Shown piece by piece: positions 34,970 through 44,561 of a stretch of 64,000 nt of DNA (within the stretch, counting starts at the first letter, position 1; every line of letters starts with the position of its first letter). Source of the stretch: Brucella anthropi ATCC 49188 (lineage in GTDB: Bacteria; Pseudomonadota; Alphaproteobacteria; Rhizobiales; Rhizobiaceae); the NCBI RefSeq assembly GCF_000017405.1, contig NC_009667.1:1970001-2034000 (forward strand). Reading direction: 5' to 3'. Position numbers and translations under genes: made by a program. The notes beneath the pieces are model-generated. The model was not told the origin of the DNA, ran no database searches, and saw nothing but the letters and a program-made list of their open reading frames with translations.

Positions 34970-35803
34970 TCATAGCTTCCAAGCCTCCTCGCGCTGCAAG
35001 GTTGGCAGGGGATGGCGATCGGCTCCGATTTTCGGCATGCAGTTCAGCAATCCTTGCGTATAAGGATGTTTCGCATTGGCGAGGTCCTTCGCCGCAATTT
35101 CCTCTACGATCTTGCCCGCATACATCACGATGACGCGGTCGCAGAAGGAAGAAACGAGGCGCAGGTCGTGGCTGACAAAGATCAGACCCATGCCGCGCTC
35201 GGCAACCAGCTTATCCAGAATGCCGAGCACTTCGAGCTGAACCGTCACGTCGAGGGCCGAAGTCGGCTCGTCGGCGATCAGCATTTCCGGCTCGGCCACC
35301 AGCATCATGGCGATCATCACGCGCTGGCCCATACCGCCCGAAACTTCGTGCGGATAAAGGCTCATGACGCGTTCAGCATCACGAATCTGCACGGCTTCGA
35401 GCATGGCGATTGAGCGCTTGCGGATTTCATCGCTGCTGAATTTGCCATGGGCCTTCAGCGTTTCGGCGATCTGCTTGCCGATGGTCATGACAGGGTTGAG
35501 CGAATATTTCGGGTCCTGCAAGACCATGGCTATGCGGCCGCCGCGCAAGGCGCGGCGTTCACGTGCCGACGCGTTTAGAAGGTCGATGCCATCGAACTCA
35601 AGTTTTCTGGCGGTGATCTTCGCATGGAGCGGGGTAAGCCCCATGATGGCGCGGCCGGTCTGGGATTTGCCAGAACCGGATTCGCCAACAATACCGAGAC
35701 GCTCGCGGCCAAGCTCGAAGCTGACACCGCGCACGGCCTCGATTGCGCCTGTGCGCGTCGGGAAGGTGACGCGCAGGTCATCAACAGTCAAAAGAGGCTT
35801 CAT
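34970..35803 (-). CDS. Dipeptide/oligopeptide ABC transporter ATPase (DppD-like)
   Basis: A 277-residue ATPase with Walker [11 protein letters not shown]-loop [11 protein letters not shown], signature EVSGGMGQR and Walker [13 protein letters not shown]. The C-terminal oligopeptide-transporter extension contains [12 protein letters not shown], typical of DppD/OppD. It overlaps the permease gene upstream by 4 bases and the next ATPase gene downstream, showing one operon. It energises import through the two permeases. Confidence 0.94.
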   Translation of the reverse strand: MKPLLTVDDLRVTFPTRTGAIEAVRGVSFELGRERLGIVGESGSGKSQTGRAIMGLTPLHAKITARKLEFDGIDLLNASARERRALRGGRIAMVLQDPKYSLNPVMTIGKQIAETLKAHGKFSSDEIRKRSIAMLEAVQIRDAERVMSLYPHEVSGGMGQRVMIAMMLVAEPEMLIADEPTSALDVTVQLEVLGILDKLVAERGMGLIFVSHDLRLVSSFCDRVIVMYAGKIVEEIAAKDLANAKHPYTQGLLNCMPKIGADRHPLPTLQREEAWKL

Positions 35804-36732
35804 TGATTGTTACCCCGCGGATCGAGCGCATCGCGCAGGCCATCGCCCAGAAGATTGAAGCCAAGGCTGACGATCAGGATCGCAATACCCGGCATGGCTG
35901 CAACCCACCACTGGTCGAGAATGAAGCGGCGACCGGAAGCGATCATCGCGCCCCATTCAGGCAATGGCGGCTGAGCGCCGAGGCCGAGGAAGCCGAGGCC
36001 CGCTGCCGTCAGGATGATGCCTGCCATGTCGAGCGTCACACGCACGATCAGCGAAGATGTGCAGAGCGGCATGATGTGGCGTACGACGATGCGGATCGGC
36101 GAAGCGCCCATCAGGCGAACGGCGGAGATATAGTCCGAGTTGCGCACAGTGAGCGTTTCCGCACGCGCAATACGCGCATAGGGTGGCCACGAGGTGATCG
36201 CGATGGCGATGATAGCATTTTCGATGCCGGGTCCGAGAGCAGCAACGAAGGCCAGCGCGAGAATGAGCTTCGGGAAGGCAAGGAAGATATCGGTGATGCG
36301 CATCAGTACGGCATCGACCCAACCACCGGCATAACCGGCGACAGTACCGACCAGAAGGCCGATAGGCGCGGCGATGATGGCGACCAGCAACACCACATAG
36401 AGGGTGAGGCGGGAGCCATAGATCAGACGCGAAAGAATATCGCGGCCCTGATCGTCGGTGCCGAGCAGATAGCCGGGTGTTCCCGGCGGCAGCAGGCGGG
36501 CATTGGCGAGATCGCCGATAACCGGCGAATGCGGCGCCAGCACATCGGCCAGCGCTGCGACGACGAGCAGGCCGATGATAATCAGAAGGCCGAGGACGGC
36601 CAGCTTGTTGGCGGTGAAACGCCGCCAGACCATATAGGCGCGGCCAAGACGGGCCTGGGTGCGCGATTGGGGTCGCTCGGTAAGCAGCCATTCACGCCAT
36701 GAGAGGTTGGAAATATCTGTCATTTGGCTCAT
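35800..36732 (-). CDS. Dipeptide/oligopeptide ABC transporter permease (DppC-like)
   Basis: A 310-residue inner-membrane permease with six helices. The N-terminus has the DppC/NikC-type KLAVLGLLIIIGLLV helix and the LLGTDDQGRDILSRLIYGSR loop. The binding-protein-dependent EAA loop ARAETLTVRNSDYISAVRLMGAS contacts the ATPases. ATG at 36732, overlapping the upstream permease stop by 4 bases. Confidence 0.94.
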   Translation of the reverse strand: MSQMTDISNLSWREWLLTERPQSRTQARLGRAYMVWRRFTANKLAVLGLLIIIGLLVVAALADVLAPHSPVIGDLANARLLPPGTPGYLLGTDDQGRDILSRLIYGSRLTLYVVLLVAIIAAPIGLLVGTVAGYAGGWVDAVLMRITDIFLAFPKLILALAFVAALGPGIENAIIAIAITSWPPYARIARAETLTVRNSDYISAVRLMGASPIRIVVRHIMPLCTSSLIVRVTLDMAGIILTAAGLGFLGLGAQPPLPEWGAMIASGRRFILDQWWVAAMPGIAILIVSLGFNLLGDGLRDALDPRGNNQ

Positions 36733-37859
36733 CGTACGCGCGTCCTTGGATCGAGAACCCGATAGAGAAGATCGGACACGAGGTTGAGCGCGATAAAGAC
36801 CGACCCGATAACGATAGTGCCACCGAGAACGGCATTCATATCAGCGTTTTGGAGGGAATTGGTGATGTAGAGTCCGAGGCCGGGCCAGGAGAAGATGGTT
36901 TCGGTCAGAACCGAACCTTCCAGAAGTCCGGCATAGGAAAGCGCAATCACAGTCACGAGCGGGACGGCGGCATTGCGCAGCGCATGGCCCCAGATGATGC
37001 GGGTTTCCGAAATACCCTTGGCGCGAGCAGCAACGATATATTCCTGTTCCAGCTCATTGAGCATGAAGGAACGGGTCATGCGGCTGATATAGGCCAAGGA
37101 GAAGTAGCCGAGCAAAGCCGACGGCAGGATAAGGTGGGAGACGATATCCTTGAGAGCTGGCCAGTCGCGCTGGATGATCGCGTCGATCAGGTAGAAACCG
37201 GTGATCGGAGTGAACGTGTATTCGAATGTGATGTCGATACGTCCGGGACCCGAGGTCCAGCCGAGCCGCGCATAGAAGATCAGAAGTGCCAGCATACCGA
37301 GCCAGAAGATCGGCACCGAATAGCCAACGAGGCCGATCACGCGCACAATCTGGTCGACGAGGCTACCACGCTTCACGGCGGCGAGAACGCCGAGCGGAAT
37401 GCCGAACAAAGCGCCGATGATGGTGCCGACGGTAGCGAGTTCCATGGTCGCCGGGAAAACGCGGCGAATGTCGGTCATGACCGGATTGGTCGTCAGTACC
37501 GAAGTGCCGAAATCGCCTTGCAGCACGCCCTTAACGTAAAGATAGAACTGCTGGTAATAGGGCAGGTTGAAGCCCATCTCTTCCCGCACGCGCGCCACGA
37601 CATGCGCAGGAGCACGGTCGCCGACGATGGCAAGCACGGGGTCGATCGGCACCACACGGCCAATAAAGAATGTGACGGCCAGAAGGCCCAGATAGGTCGT
37701 GATGACGATAACCAGAAAGCTGGCTAACGACGCGGCAAGGACCGTTGAACGCCGGGGCGCTCGCCTTACCTTTTTCGTGGTTACAGTGTTACTCAATGTT
37801 TTGACCGCTTCCGACAATGAGAACATTTCAGAACAGGGGTGATCTGAAGTCCCAGTCAT
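36729..37859 (-). CDS. Dipeptide/oligopeptide ABC transporter permease (DppB-like)
   Basis: A 376-residue permease, a little long for DppB because of an N-terminal cytoplasmic tail of about 40 residues. Family features include a first helix ending in FFIGRVVPIDPVLAIVG, the QFYLYVKGVLQGDFGTS loop, and the EAA loop QEYIVAARAKGISETRIIWGHALRNA. A later ATG at 37826 would remove part of the tail. It follows the binding-protein gene after a spacer of about 190 bases filled with hairpins. Confidence 0.93.
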   Translation of the reverse strand: MTGTSDHPCSEMFSLSEAVKTLSNTVTTKKVRRAPRRSTVLAASLASFLVIVITTYLGLLAVTFFIGRVVPIDPVLAIVGDRAPAHVVARVREEMGFNLPYYQQFYLYVKGVLQGDFGTSVLTTNPVMTDIRRVFPATMELATVGTIIGALFGIPLGVLAAVKRGSLVDQIVRVIGLVGYSVPIFWLGMLALLIFYARLGWTSGPGRIDITFEYTFTPITGFYLIDAIIQRDWPALKDIVSHLILPSALLGYFSLAYISRMTRSFMLNELEQEYIVAARAKGISETRIIWGHALRNAAVPLVTVIALSYAGLLEGSVLTETIFSWPGLGLYITNSLQNADMNAVLGGTIVIGSVFIALNLVSDLLYRVLDPRTRVR

Positions 37860-37878
37860 CTTTGCTTGAAAAGCCCTA

Positions 37879-38039
37879 GAACGGTTTTGATGAGCCGTTC
37901 CATTTCGTGTTGTGACGCATTTCCGGACACGAAAAAGGTTCGCTGGAAACGCTCTGGAGCGGCTTTCCTTTTTGATTCAGAAAACCGCTCCATCTTCTTG
38001 TTTTTAGGCCGATTCAGCGCATGAAAAACTTTCATGCGC
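37879..38039. repeat. Cluster of three stem-loops between binding-protein and permease genes
   Basis: Three inverted repeats in a row: GAACGG/CCGTTC (37879-37900), GGAGCGG/CCGCTCC (37956-37991) and a perfect 10-bp stem GCGCATGAAA-AAC-TTTCATGCGC (38017-38039). None has a T-tract on the minus strand. In this position they probably stabilise the 3' end of the abundant binding-protein message or lower expression of the downstream permeases; the sequences resemble rhizobial intergenic elements. Confidence 0.6.
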
Positions 38040-38053
38040 CAAGGCGTGACCGA

Positions 38054-39685
38054 CTATTCCTTGCTGACGTTCGCCAGGAAGTTGGAGTCGAATGTCGGGC
38101 CGAGCTTGTAGCCCTTCACGTTGCCGCCAATGCCGGCAACTTCAACCTGCTGGAACAGCATGACGAACGGGCTCTGGTCGAGAGCTTCCTGTTGAAGCTT
38201 CTTGTACTGTTCAGCACGCTTGTCGTTGTCGCGTTCCAGAAGAGCTGCCTGCGTCTGCTTGGTTAGTTCCGGGATGTCCCAGGCGTTGCGCCATGCAAGC
38301 GTCTTGGTCGATGCGTCGTCGCTATTATCCGGGTTGCTGGTGAAAGCTTCGGCGTTGGAATTCGGATCCCAATAGTCCATGCCCCACTGGCCGATATACA
38401 TGTCGTGGTTACGGGCACGATACTTGGTCAGCGTCTGCTTGCCGTCGCCGGGGATGATCTCGATCTTCACGCCAGCCTGAGCAGCGGTCTGCTGGAAGGA
38501 TTCGGCAATGCCGGTGACCGGCTGGCCGTTACGGACGTCGAACGTGACCGAGAGACCGTCCTTCAGACCCGCCTTGGCGAGAAGTTCCTTCGCCTTGGCA
38601 ACGTCGAGCTTGTAAGGCGCAGCATCGAGAGAACCAAGAACGCCCTTTGCCTGATAGGTCTGGCGGATTTCACCAATGCCCTTGATGAGGGTCGAGCCGA
38701 TTGCATCATAATCGACCAGATATTTGAACGCTTCGCGAACTTCCGGCTTGGCCAGATTTGCGTTCTTCTGGTTGAGGCTGATGTAATAAACCGTGCCCTT
38801 GGCAGCGCTGGCGGTCGTCAGCTTGTCGTTCTTCAGAACGGCTTCGTAGTCGCCCGGCTCCAGATTGCGTGCCACATCGACGTCGCCGGATTCAAGCATC
38901 AGGCGCTGCGTCGCGCTTTCCTTGACGTGACGATAGAAGACGCGCTTGAGCTTGGCCTTTTCGCCGTAATAATTGTCGTTGCGTTCCAGAATGACGACTT
39001 CATTGGCGCGCCATTCGCGGATCGCGAACGGGCCCGAACCTGCCGACTTGGTCTTCAGCCATGCGTTGGCATAGTCGGTGTCGTATTTGTAGTCGTCGGT
39101 CGGCGTAACCTTCTCGGCGTGTTCTTCGAGGAGCTTCTTGTCGACGACAGCAGCGACGGTCGCGGTCAGGCAGTTCAGCACGAAGCTTGGTGCATACGGC
39201 TTGTCGACGGTGAAGACGAAGGTAGTATCGTCAACAGCTTTCGCCTTTTCGTTGACGTTATCCTTGGTCAGGCCGAACTGGGTCAGGATGAAGGCCGGGC
39301 TCTTGTCGAGACGCACGGCGCGTTCGAAGGAATAAGCCACGTCAGCGGAGGTAATCGGGTTGCCGGAAGCGAACTTGATGTCCTTCTTCAGCTTGAACGT
39401 ATAGGTGAGACCATCGTCGGAAACGGTCCAGCTTTCAGCGACGCCCGGTATGACTTTCGACGTGTCGTTGATATCGAGGCGAACGAGCATGTCATAAGCG
39501 TTGCCGATGAATTCGGCCGGGCTCAGTTCGAAGGATTCTGCCGGGTCCAGCGTGATCGTGTCATCGATGGCCCATGCCTGAACCAGCGTGTCGGCTGGCG
39601 TGGCCGACCAGGCTGGATTTGCGGCCAGTACGGCGGCAAGTGCTGCACCCGCAGCCAGAATACGAAAACGTCCGAAATGCATCAT
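38054..39685 (-). CDS. Peptide ABC transporter substrate-binding protein
   Basis: A 543-residue periplasmic binding protein (SBP_bac_5 family) with a signal peptide (about residues 1-27, ending NPAWSA). The mature part shows the DppA/OppA layout: TLDPAESFELSP, SWTVSDDGLTYTFKLKKD, and ASGNPITSADVAYSFERAV. ATG at 39685 (a second ATG follows directly), with GGGGACTC upstream. First gene of the transporter operon; the adjacent M19 dipeptidase suggests that dipeptides are the cargo. Confidence 0.94.
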   Translation of the reverse strand: MMHFGRFRILAAGAALAAVLAANPAWSATPADTLVQAWAIDDTITLDPAESFELSPAEFIGNAYDMLVRLDINDTSKVIPGVAESWTVSDDGLTYTFKLKKDIKFASGNPITSADVAYSFERAVRLDKSPAFILTQFGLTKDNVNEKAKAVDDTTFVFTVDKPYAPSFVLNCLTATVAAVVDKKLLEEHAEKVTPTDDYKYDTDYANAWLKTKSAGSGPFAIREWRANEVVILERNDNYYGEKAKLKRVFYRHVKESATQRLMLESGDVDVARNLEPGDYEAVLKNDKLTTASAAKGTVYYISLNQKNANLAKPEVREAFKYLVDYDAIGSTLIKGIGEIRQTYQAKGVLGSLDAAPYKLDVAKAKELLAKAGLKDGLSVTFDVRNGQPVTGIAESFQQTAAQAGVKIEIIPGDGKQTLTKYRARNHDMYIGQWGMDYWDPNSNAEAFTSNPDNSDDASTKTLAWRNAWDIPELTKQTQAALLERDNDKRAEQYKKLQQEALDQSPFVMLFQQVEVAGIGGNVKGYKLGPTFDSNFLANVSKE

Positions 39686-39736
39686 GTTGAGAGTCCCCTT
39701 CCTATGATTTTGTTTGGGATTTTGTCTTTGTTTTTT

Positions 39737-39782
39737 CGCACATCTTGTTCCGAAAACCGTTTCACACTTTTCGGGATGCGCA
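39737..39782. repeat. Dispersed palindromic repeat
   Basis: GCACATCTTGTTCCGAAAAC then GTTTCACACTTTTCGGGATG: the same element as at 13.05 kb (opposite orientation) and 47.9 kb. It lies between the dipeptidase stop and the binding-protein start. Confidence 0.75.
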
Positions 39783-39787
39783 CCAGA

Positions 39788-40846
39788 TCAGGCCGCTTCG
39801 TGCCAAGCCTGTTTCAGAACCCGTACCCAATTGCCCCGGCAAAGTTTTGCTAGCTCTTGTTCACTATAGCCCGCTTTTCGCAGTGCATCGACAAGGTTTT
39901 GCGTGCCTGCGGCATCGCCGATTTCGGCTGGAATTGTTGCGCCGTCATAGTCCGAACCGAGCGCTACGCAGTCGATGCCCATGCGTTCAACCATGTAATC
40001 CACGTGGCGAACTACATCGGACAGCGGCGTGTTGGCGTCTTCCTTGCCATCGGCGCGCAGCATCGTCGTGGCGTAGTTCAGTCCGGCAAGACCCTTGCTC
40101 TCGCGGATCGCATCAAGCTGACGGTCGGTCAGGTTGCGGGCGACAGGGGTGAGGGCGTGTGCGTTGGAATGGCTGGCGACCAGCGGCTGATCGCTCAGTT
40201 TGGCCACATCCCAGAAACCTTTTTCGGTGATATGCGCCAGGTCGATCAGAATGCCCTTGGTGTTGCACGCTTTGACCAGACGCTTGCCTGCATCGGTCAA
40301 GCCCGGGCCAGTATCGGGGCTCATCGGATAGGCGAATGGAACACCGTGAGCGAAAACGTTGTTGCGGCTCCACACCGGTCCGAGTGAACGCAAGCCGGCA
40401 GCATAAAAGACCTCAAGAGCAGCCAGATCGGCATCGATGGCTTCGCAGCCTTCCATGTGCAGCACGGCGGCGAATGTGTCGCTGTTCAGCGTTTCGTCAA
40501 GGTCGCGGCCATTGCGGCAAAGCTTCCAGCCTCCGGCAGCTTCCAGCTTCAACGCGATGGCGGCGATTTCGAGAGCGATGTCGAGGGAGGGACTACGTTC
40601 CAGCGGCACTGAAAGTGGCGTTTCGTAGTGGCCATTGGCATCCGGCTTGCCCAGTTCGATATGCTCGCCCGAAGGTATGTAGATGGCGCATATTCCACCG
40701 GCGAGACCGCCTTTGCGCGAACGGGGGAGATCGATATGGCCGATATCCGTCCCGTCGATAAATTCCTTGATCGGGTCTTGGCCCTTGCGGGCATTTTCCC
40801 AAAGCCGCAGAAGGACATCGTTGTGTCCGTCAAAAACGCGCTGCAT
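39788..40846 (-). CDS. Membrane dipeptidase, peptidase family M19
   Basis: A 352-residue zinc dipeptidase. The first zinc ligands are in FDGHNDVLLR (H-x-D, about residues 8-10), the bridging glutamate in MEGCEAID, further histidines in LAHITEKGF and SHSNAHAL, and GSDYDG is near the C-terminus. Family M19 includes renal dipeptidase and D-/L-dipeptide hydrolases; bacterial members often lack a signal peptide, as here. It stands directly upstream of the peptide transporter operon on the same strand, so it probably hydrolyses the imported dipeptides. AGGAATGAAAGA precedes the ATG. Confidence 0.93.
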   Translation of the reverse strand: MQRVFDGHNDVLLRLWENARKGQDPIKEFIDGTDIGHIDLPRSRKGGLAGGICAIYIPSGEHIELGKPDANGHYETPLSVPLERSPSLDIALEIAAIALKLEAAGGWKLCRNGRDLDETLNSDTFAAVLHMEGCEAIDADLAALEVFYAAGLRSLGPVWSRNNVFAHGVPFAYPMSPDTGPGLTDAGKRLVKACNTKGILIDLAHITEKGFWDVAKLSDQPLVASHSNAHALTPVARNLTDRQLDAIRESKGLAGLNYATTMLRADGKEDANTPLSDVVRHVDYMVERMGIDCVALGSDYDGATIPAEIGDAAGTQNLVDALRKAGYSEQELAKLCRGNWVRVLKQAWHEAA

Positions 40847-41273
40847 TCTTTCATTCCTGACTGCATGGTCTGCGACAGCAGAGCCACATATCCAAGTGTT
40901 CAGGCGCGAGGAGACAACACGGCAAGGTAAGATAACCTCCCGATATGGTGGTTGAGCTTTTCGCTCTTATTGTTCCCCGCACTTCCACTGCCAATTTATA
41001 ATCGGTTAGTGCCTGTCGGAGTCAAGCCATCGAATGACGTAGTCAGACTGCGAAATGAAGATAAATTTATGCAAAACGAAAGGGCTGCGCTATGAAACGC
41101 AGCCCTTTGTGCAAATGCAGAATTGCTTGATGCAAAAACAGAATGAAGTTTCGCATCGGATCGCGGGGCCTCAAGCATTTCCTGTTTCGCTTGAATCGTC
41201 GGAAATGCTCTAGCTGCTTGTTTTTAAGCATGTCCTTATCCCGAAACCGGTTCCCACTTTCGGGAGACATGCT
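40847..41273. other. Intergenic region with terminator and repeats
   Basis: No gene is seen. The left part (40847-41070) should contain the dipeptidase promoter; AT-rich stretches near 40990 are candidates, but no clear -35/-10 pair was found. The right part holds the 41079 stem-loop and two palindromic repeats, described separately. Confidence 0.5.
41079..41108 (-). terminator. Stem-loop terminator of the outer membrane protein gene
   Basis: AAAGGGCTGCG-loop-CGCAGCCCTTT, a perfect 11-bp stem. On the minus strand it is followed by CGTTTTGC. It lies downstream of the outer membrane protein gene, after the repeat unit. Confidence 0.75.
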
Positions 41274-41276
41274 CTA
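41174..41276. repeat. Two adjacent palindromic repeats abutting the outer membrane protein stop codon
   Basis: Module A: AGCATTTCC (41174) with GGAAATGCT (41201). Module B: AGCATGTC (41227) with GACATGCT (41266), enclosing CCCGAAA/TTTCGGG (41240-41264). The right edge, GCTCTAG, contains the TAG stop codon (41274-41276, minus strand) of the outer membrane protein gene. Module B is the best-preserved copy of the dispersed family in this window. Confidence 0.8.
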
Positions 41277-41912
41277 GAACTTGTAGTTCAGACCGGCCTT
41301 GATCGAATGGTTCTTCAGATTGTTGCGCTGTTCCACGCCGTTGACGCGGGACTTCACGTCGTTAAAGCGCTGGAAGTCATATTCGGCCTTTACGGAAAGC
41401 GGGCCGCTCAGGGCCTGTTCAACGCCAGCGCCAACCAGTGCGCCACCTTCCCAGCCCGGAGCCGAGGTGGTGTTGTCCTTGGCCTTGAAGCGGGTCACGC
41501 CGTAACCAGCCGTGCCGTAAACGAGCGTCTTGTCGAAAGCATAGCCGACCTTGCCCTTGGCATTGCCGTTCCATGACTGCTGAAGGCTGCCGCCATTGCC
41601 GATGCGATGTTCGGCTTCGGCGAAGTTTCCTTCGAGTTCTCCGCCAAACACGACATTGCCGCTCTGCATGTTTTTGCCCACGACAACGCCGCCAAGAGCA
41701 CCAGTGCGGTTGGTGAAAGGACCGGGAACCCTGGACGAAGAAGCGCCGACCTGTGCGCCGACATAGTTGCCGGACCAGTCATGCGGGCCTGCGGCGACAG
41801 GATCATTATAGGAATAGTCGGTTGCTCCCATCATGTCGGCAGCGAAAGCCGAACCTGCAAAAGCAACGATTGCGGCGCCAAGCGCCACTGCGGTGATAGA
41901 ACGCTTCAACAT
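41274..41912 (-). CDS. Outer membrane beta-barrel protein, Omp25/Omp31 family
   Basis: A 212-residue outer membrane protein with a signal peptide (residues 1-24, cleavage after GSAFA). The mature region shows alternating beta-strand pattern, DWSGNYVGAQVGAS near the start, GKVGYAFDKTLVYGTAGYG and VKAEYDFQRFND, and a C-terminal phenylalanine (LNYKF) for Bam recognition. This is the Brucella/rhizobial Omp25/Omp31 (outer membrane immunogenic protein) family. GGAG precedes the ATG. Monocistronic, with its stop inside a palindromic repeat and a terminator beyond. Confidence 0.9.
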   Translation of the reverse strand: MLKRSITAVALGAAIVAFAGSAFAADMMGATDYSYNDPVAAGPHDWSGNYVGAQVGASSSRVPGPFTNRTGALGGVVVGKNMQSGNVVFGGELEGNFAEAEHRIGNGGSLQQSWNGNAKGKVGYAFDKTLVYGTAGYGVTRFKAKDNTTSAPGWEGGALVGAGVEQALSGPLSVKAEYDFQRFNDVKSRVNGVEQRNNLKNHSIKAGLNYKF

Positions 41913-42121
41913 TTTTTACTCCGATTTTCCCGTCTGGAAACGCTGGCGGGAAACATGCCTGAATTCATTATATCCATCGAAAGGCCGTGCCTTCGAACTG
42001 GCTCTCGTCTCACCTCTGATTGTGTCCAAATTTAAGAAAATTCGAGCGATTTCCATGCAATGCGCAACCATTCTTCGCGCTATGCTTAACAATCGGTAAC
42101 TGCTGGATGCGGAAATTTTTG

Positions 42122-42871
42122 TTAGATCAATCCCAGTCCACGGAAGCTGGCATGGCCGTGCTTTCCGACAATGACATGATCATGCACCGTGATGTTGAGT
42201 GCTTTGGCAGCGTTGACGAGCTGCTTGGTCATATCGATGTCGGCGCGCGATGGTGTCGGATCACCGGAAGGATGGTTGTGGACCAGAATAATGGCGGTGG
42301 CGGAGAGTTCCAGAGCCCGTTTGACCACTTCGCGCGGATAGACCGGCGTGTGGTCCACCGTGCCTGTCTGCTGGACTTCATCGGCAATCAGTTTGTTCTT
42401 CTTGTCGAGAAACAGGATGCGGAACTGCTCGCGGGTCTCGTAAGCCATGGCCGCGGTGCAATATTCGATCACCTTGTTCCAAGAGCCAAGTACTTCGCGC
42501 TCCATGACGGTGCTGCGCGCACTTCGCTTGGCGACAGCCTCTACAAGCTTGAGTTCATGCGCCACAGTGGGACCGGCGCCGGGAACTTCGGCTATCAGCT
42601 TTTCGGGGGCGGCCAGTACTTCGGCAATCGAGCCGAACCGCATCAGCAGAGCTTTGGCGAGCGGCTTGGTGTCGGCGCGACGAATGGCGCGAAACAACAA
42701 CATTTCGAGCAGTTCATAGTCCGCCAGCGCATCGGGAGTATCCCGAAAGCGCTGTTTGAGACGATCACGATGTCCGGCATAATGCGGCTTGTCGATCTTC
42801 GGCGTCAGTTGAAGTGTATCACTGAAACCGGGCAACTCAATGTTACCCGGCTCATTCCTGCTCTTTGCCAT
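42122..42871 (-). CDS. radC: RadC-family JAB-domain protein
   Basis: A 249-residue RadC protein: an N-terminal UPF0758 helix-hairpin-helix region ([24 protein letters not shown]) and a C-terminal MPN/JAB+ domain with zinc motif [14 protein letters not shown]. The historical DNA-repair name is doubtful, since the original radC phenotype was due to another gene; the biochemical role is unknown, though the metal site is intact. Followed closely upstream on the same strand by map. Confidence 0.93.
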   Translation of the reverse strand: MAKSRNEPGNIELPGFSDTLQLTPKIDKPHYAGHRDRLKQRFRDTPDALADYELLEMLLFRAIRRADTKPLAKALLMRFGSIAEVLAAPEKLIAEVPGAGPTVAHELKLVEAVAKRSARSTVMEREVLGSWNKVIEYCTAAMAYETREQFRILFLDKKNKLIADEVQQTGTVDHTPVYPREVVKRALELSATAIILVHNHPSGDPTPSRADIDMTKQLVNAAKALNITVHDHVIVGKHGHASFRGLGLI

Positions 42872-42931
42872 CCTGTTTAAACCCCCGCAAAAACAGACCA
42901 GACAATTACCGAGAACTATATCTCTTCGTTG

Positions 42932-43759
42932 TTATCTCATGGAAGATGGGCCGAAGACATTGGCCGGAGAGAGTGTAAATATCTCGCAGCCGTCCTTCGT
43001 AACACCCACCGTATGTTCATATTGTGCCGTCAGCGAACGGTCTCTGGTAACTGCGGTCCAGCCGTCGGCGAGAACCTTCACGTGCGGTTTGCCGAGATTG
43101 ATCATCGGCTCGATCGTGAAGATCATGCCTTCCTTGATCTCGACACCTTCATTCGGCGTGCCGTAATGGAGGATATTCGGCGCATCATGGAACAGCTGCC
43201 CTACGCCGTGACCACAGAAATCGCGCACAACGGAGCAGCGCTCGCCTTCGGCAAAAGTCTGAATTGCGGCGCCGATAGCGCCGGTTTTCACGCCAGGCTT
43301 TACGGCGGCAATCCCACGCAGAAGGCTTTCATAGGTGACTTCAAGCAGCCGCTCAGCGGCGCGCTTGATTTCGCCTACCGCATACATGCGGCTTGAATCG
43401 CCGTGCCAGCCATCAAGGAGATAAGTCACGTCGATATTGACGATATCACCCTCGCGCAGTGGCTTCTCGTTCGGAATGCCATGGCAGACGACGTGATTGA
43501 TCGACGTGCAGGTTGATTTCGTGTAGCCGCGATAGTTCAGCGTTGCCGGAAATGCGCCGTGATCCATGCCGAACTCGAACACGAAGCGGTCGATTTCATT
43601 GGTGGTCACGCCCGGCTTGACGATATCGTTGAGGGCATCGAGACAGCGTGCCGTCAGGTTGCAGACCGTGCGCATACCCTCGAAAGCCTCGGGGCCATAG
43701 AGCCTGATCTGGCCCGTATATTTCATGGGTGCGCTTGTTGCTTCGATATAGGTTACCAT
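42932..43759 (-). CDS. map: Methionine aminopeptidase, type I
   Basis: A 275-residue dinuclear-metal peptidase that removes N-terminal Met from nascent proteins. Metal ligands are visible in order: NIDVTYLLDGWHGDSSRMY (two Asp), GHGVGQLFHD (His), IFTIEPMI (Glu) and YEHTVGV (Glu). The substrate histidine is in NHVVCHGIP. The N-terminus lacks the long zinc-finger extension of eukaryotic forms. The ATG at 43759 was preferred over a GTG directly before it. It is essential in most bacteria. It lies 60 bases upstream of radC and 18 bases downstream of sfsA on the same strand. Confidence 0.96.
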   Translation of the reverse strand: MVTYIEATSAPMKYTGQIRLYGPEAFEGMRTVCNLTARCLDALNDIVKPGVTTNEIDRFVFEFGMDHGAFPATLNYRGYTKSTCTSINHVVCHGIPNEKPLREGDIVNIDVTYLLDGWHGDSSRMYAVGEIKRAAERLLEVTYESLLRGIAAVKPGVKTGAIGAAIQTFAEGERCSVVRDFCGHGVGQLFHDAPNILHYGTPNEGVEIKEGMIFTIEPMINLGKPHVKVLADGWTAVTRDRSLTAQYEHTVGVTKDGCEIFTLSPANVFGPSSMR

Positions 43760-43777
43760 CACTCGATCCGTCTTAAT

Positions 43778-44476
43778 CTACTCAATTGGCACCAGCTCAC
43801 TGGCATCAATGCTTTTGTCCGTTATGTGGCACCGAACGGCCCAAGCCTCAACCCCGTTTGCACGCGCACGTTCAAAAGCGCGTGCGTAAGTGGGGTCGAG
43901 ATCACCCGAAATGCTGAATCTGCTGCAATCGTTTCGCTGGATAATAAACAGCATCACGCCCCGATGACCAGCGGCAACAACGTCGACGAGTTCATCAAGA
44001 TGTTTTGCGCCTCGCGCCGTCACCGTATCGGGGAATTCCGCCAATCCGAGCGTGCGAATAAAGTGTACATTCTTGACCTCGACATAGGCTCGCTGGCGCG
44101 GGCCGTCATCCAGTAAAAGGTCGATGCGCGAGTTGCGGCCATATTTCTGTTCACGCTTGAGGCTGGCATATCCTGCGAGGTCAGGAATAAGACTGTTGAG
44201 GATTGCTTCTTCGGCGATCCTGTTCGGCAGGCCGGTGTTCACACCGACCAGTGTGTTATCCGCTTCGACGATCTGCAGCGTATGGGCATATTTCCGGTGA
44301 GGGGCATCCGAAACACTCAGCCAGACGCGAGAACCTGGAGCGGTCAATCCGAGCATGGAGCCGGTATTGGGCACGGAAGCAGTGATGAAGCGCCCATCGT
44401 CAAGTGTGACGTCGGCCAGAAATCTTTTGTAGCGGCGTTCCAGCCTGCCGGTAACCAAAGGTGTTTGAAAAATCAT
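43778..44476 (-). CDS. sfsA: SfsA family protein
   Basis: A 232-residue SfsA protein. The N-terminal OB-like DNA-binding segment ([17 protein letters not shown] and [10 protein letters not shown]) is followed by a nuclease-like fold with RIDLLLDD and YVEVKNV, motifs reminiscent of PD-(D/E)xK enzymes. In E. coli it was named for stimulating maltose fermentation, but its function is still unclear. It precedes map and radC on the same strand. Confidence 0.94.
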   Translation of the reverse strand: MIFQTPLVTGRLERRYKRFLADVTLDDGRFITASVPNTGSMLGLTAPGSRVWLSVSDAPHRKYAHTLQIVEADNTLVGVNTGLPNRIAEEAILNSLIPDLAGYASLKREQKYGRNSRIDLLLDDGPRQRAYVEVKNVHFIRTLGLAEFPDTVTARGAKHLDELVDVVAAGHRGVMLFIIQRNDCSRFSISGDLDPTYARAFERARANGVEAWAVRCHITDKSIDASELVPIE

Positions 44477-44561
44477 GCGTCGATTTAGAGTAGTTCGCCG
44501 CGTGCGCGAAAGGCTTTTCTGATTGCGTTGCGAAATTAGTCAGTGAACGAGAGCAGTTGGC

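Noticed and set aside
35803..37727. Long plus-strand frames opposite the two permease genes
   Set aside because: Highly polar compositions with no family pattern; the minus-strand permeases have clear helices and EAA loops.
38405..39853. A 482-codon open frame antisense to the peptide-binding protein gene
   Set aside because: It mirrors the real gene, has no ribosome site or protein-like motif, and arises from the codon bias of the G+C-rich coding strand.
41174..41276. The palindromic repeats considered as a CRISPR array or IS ends
   Set aside because: Only single or paired copies, no regular spacers, no target-site duplication and no transposase gene.
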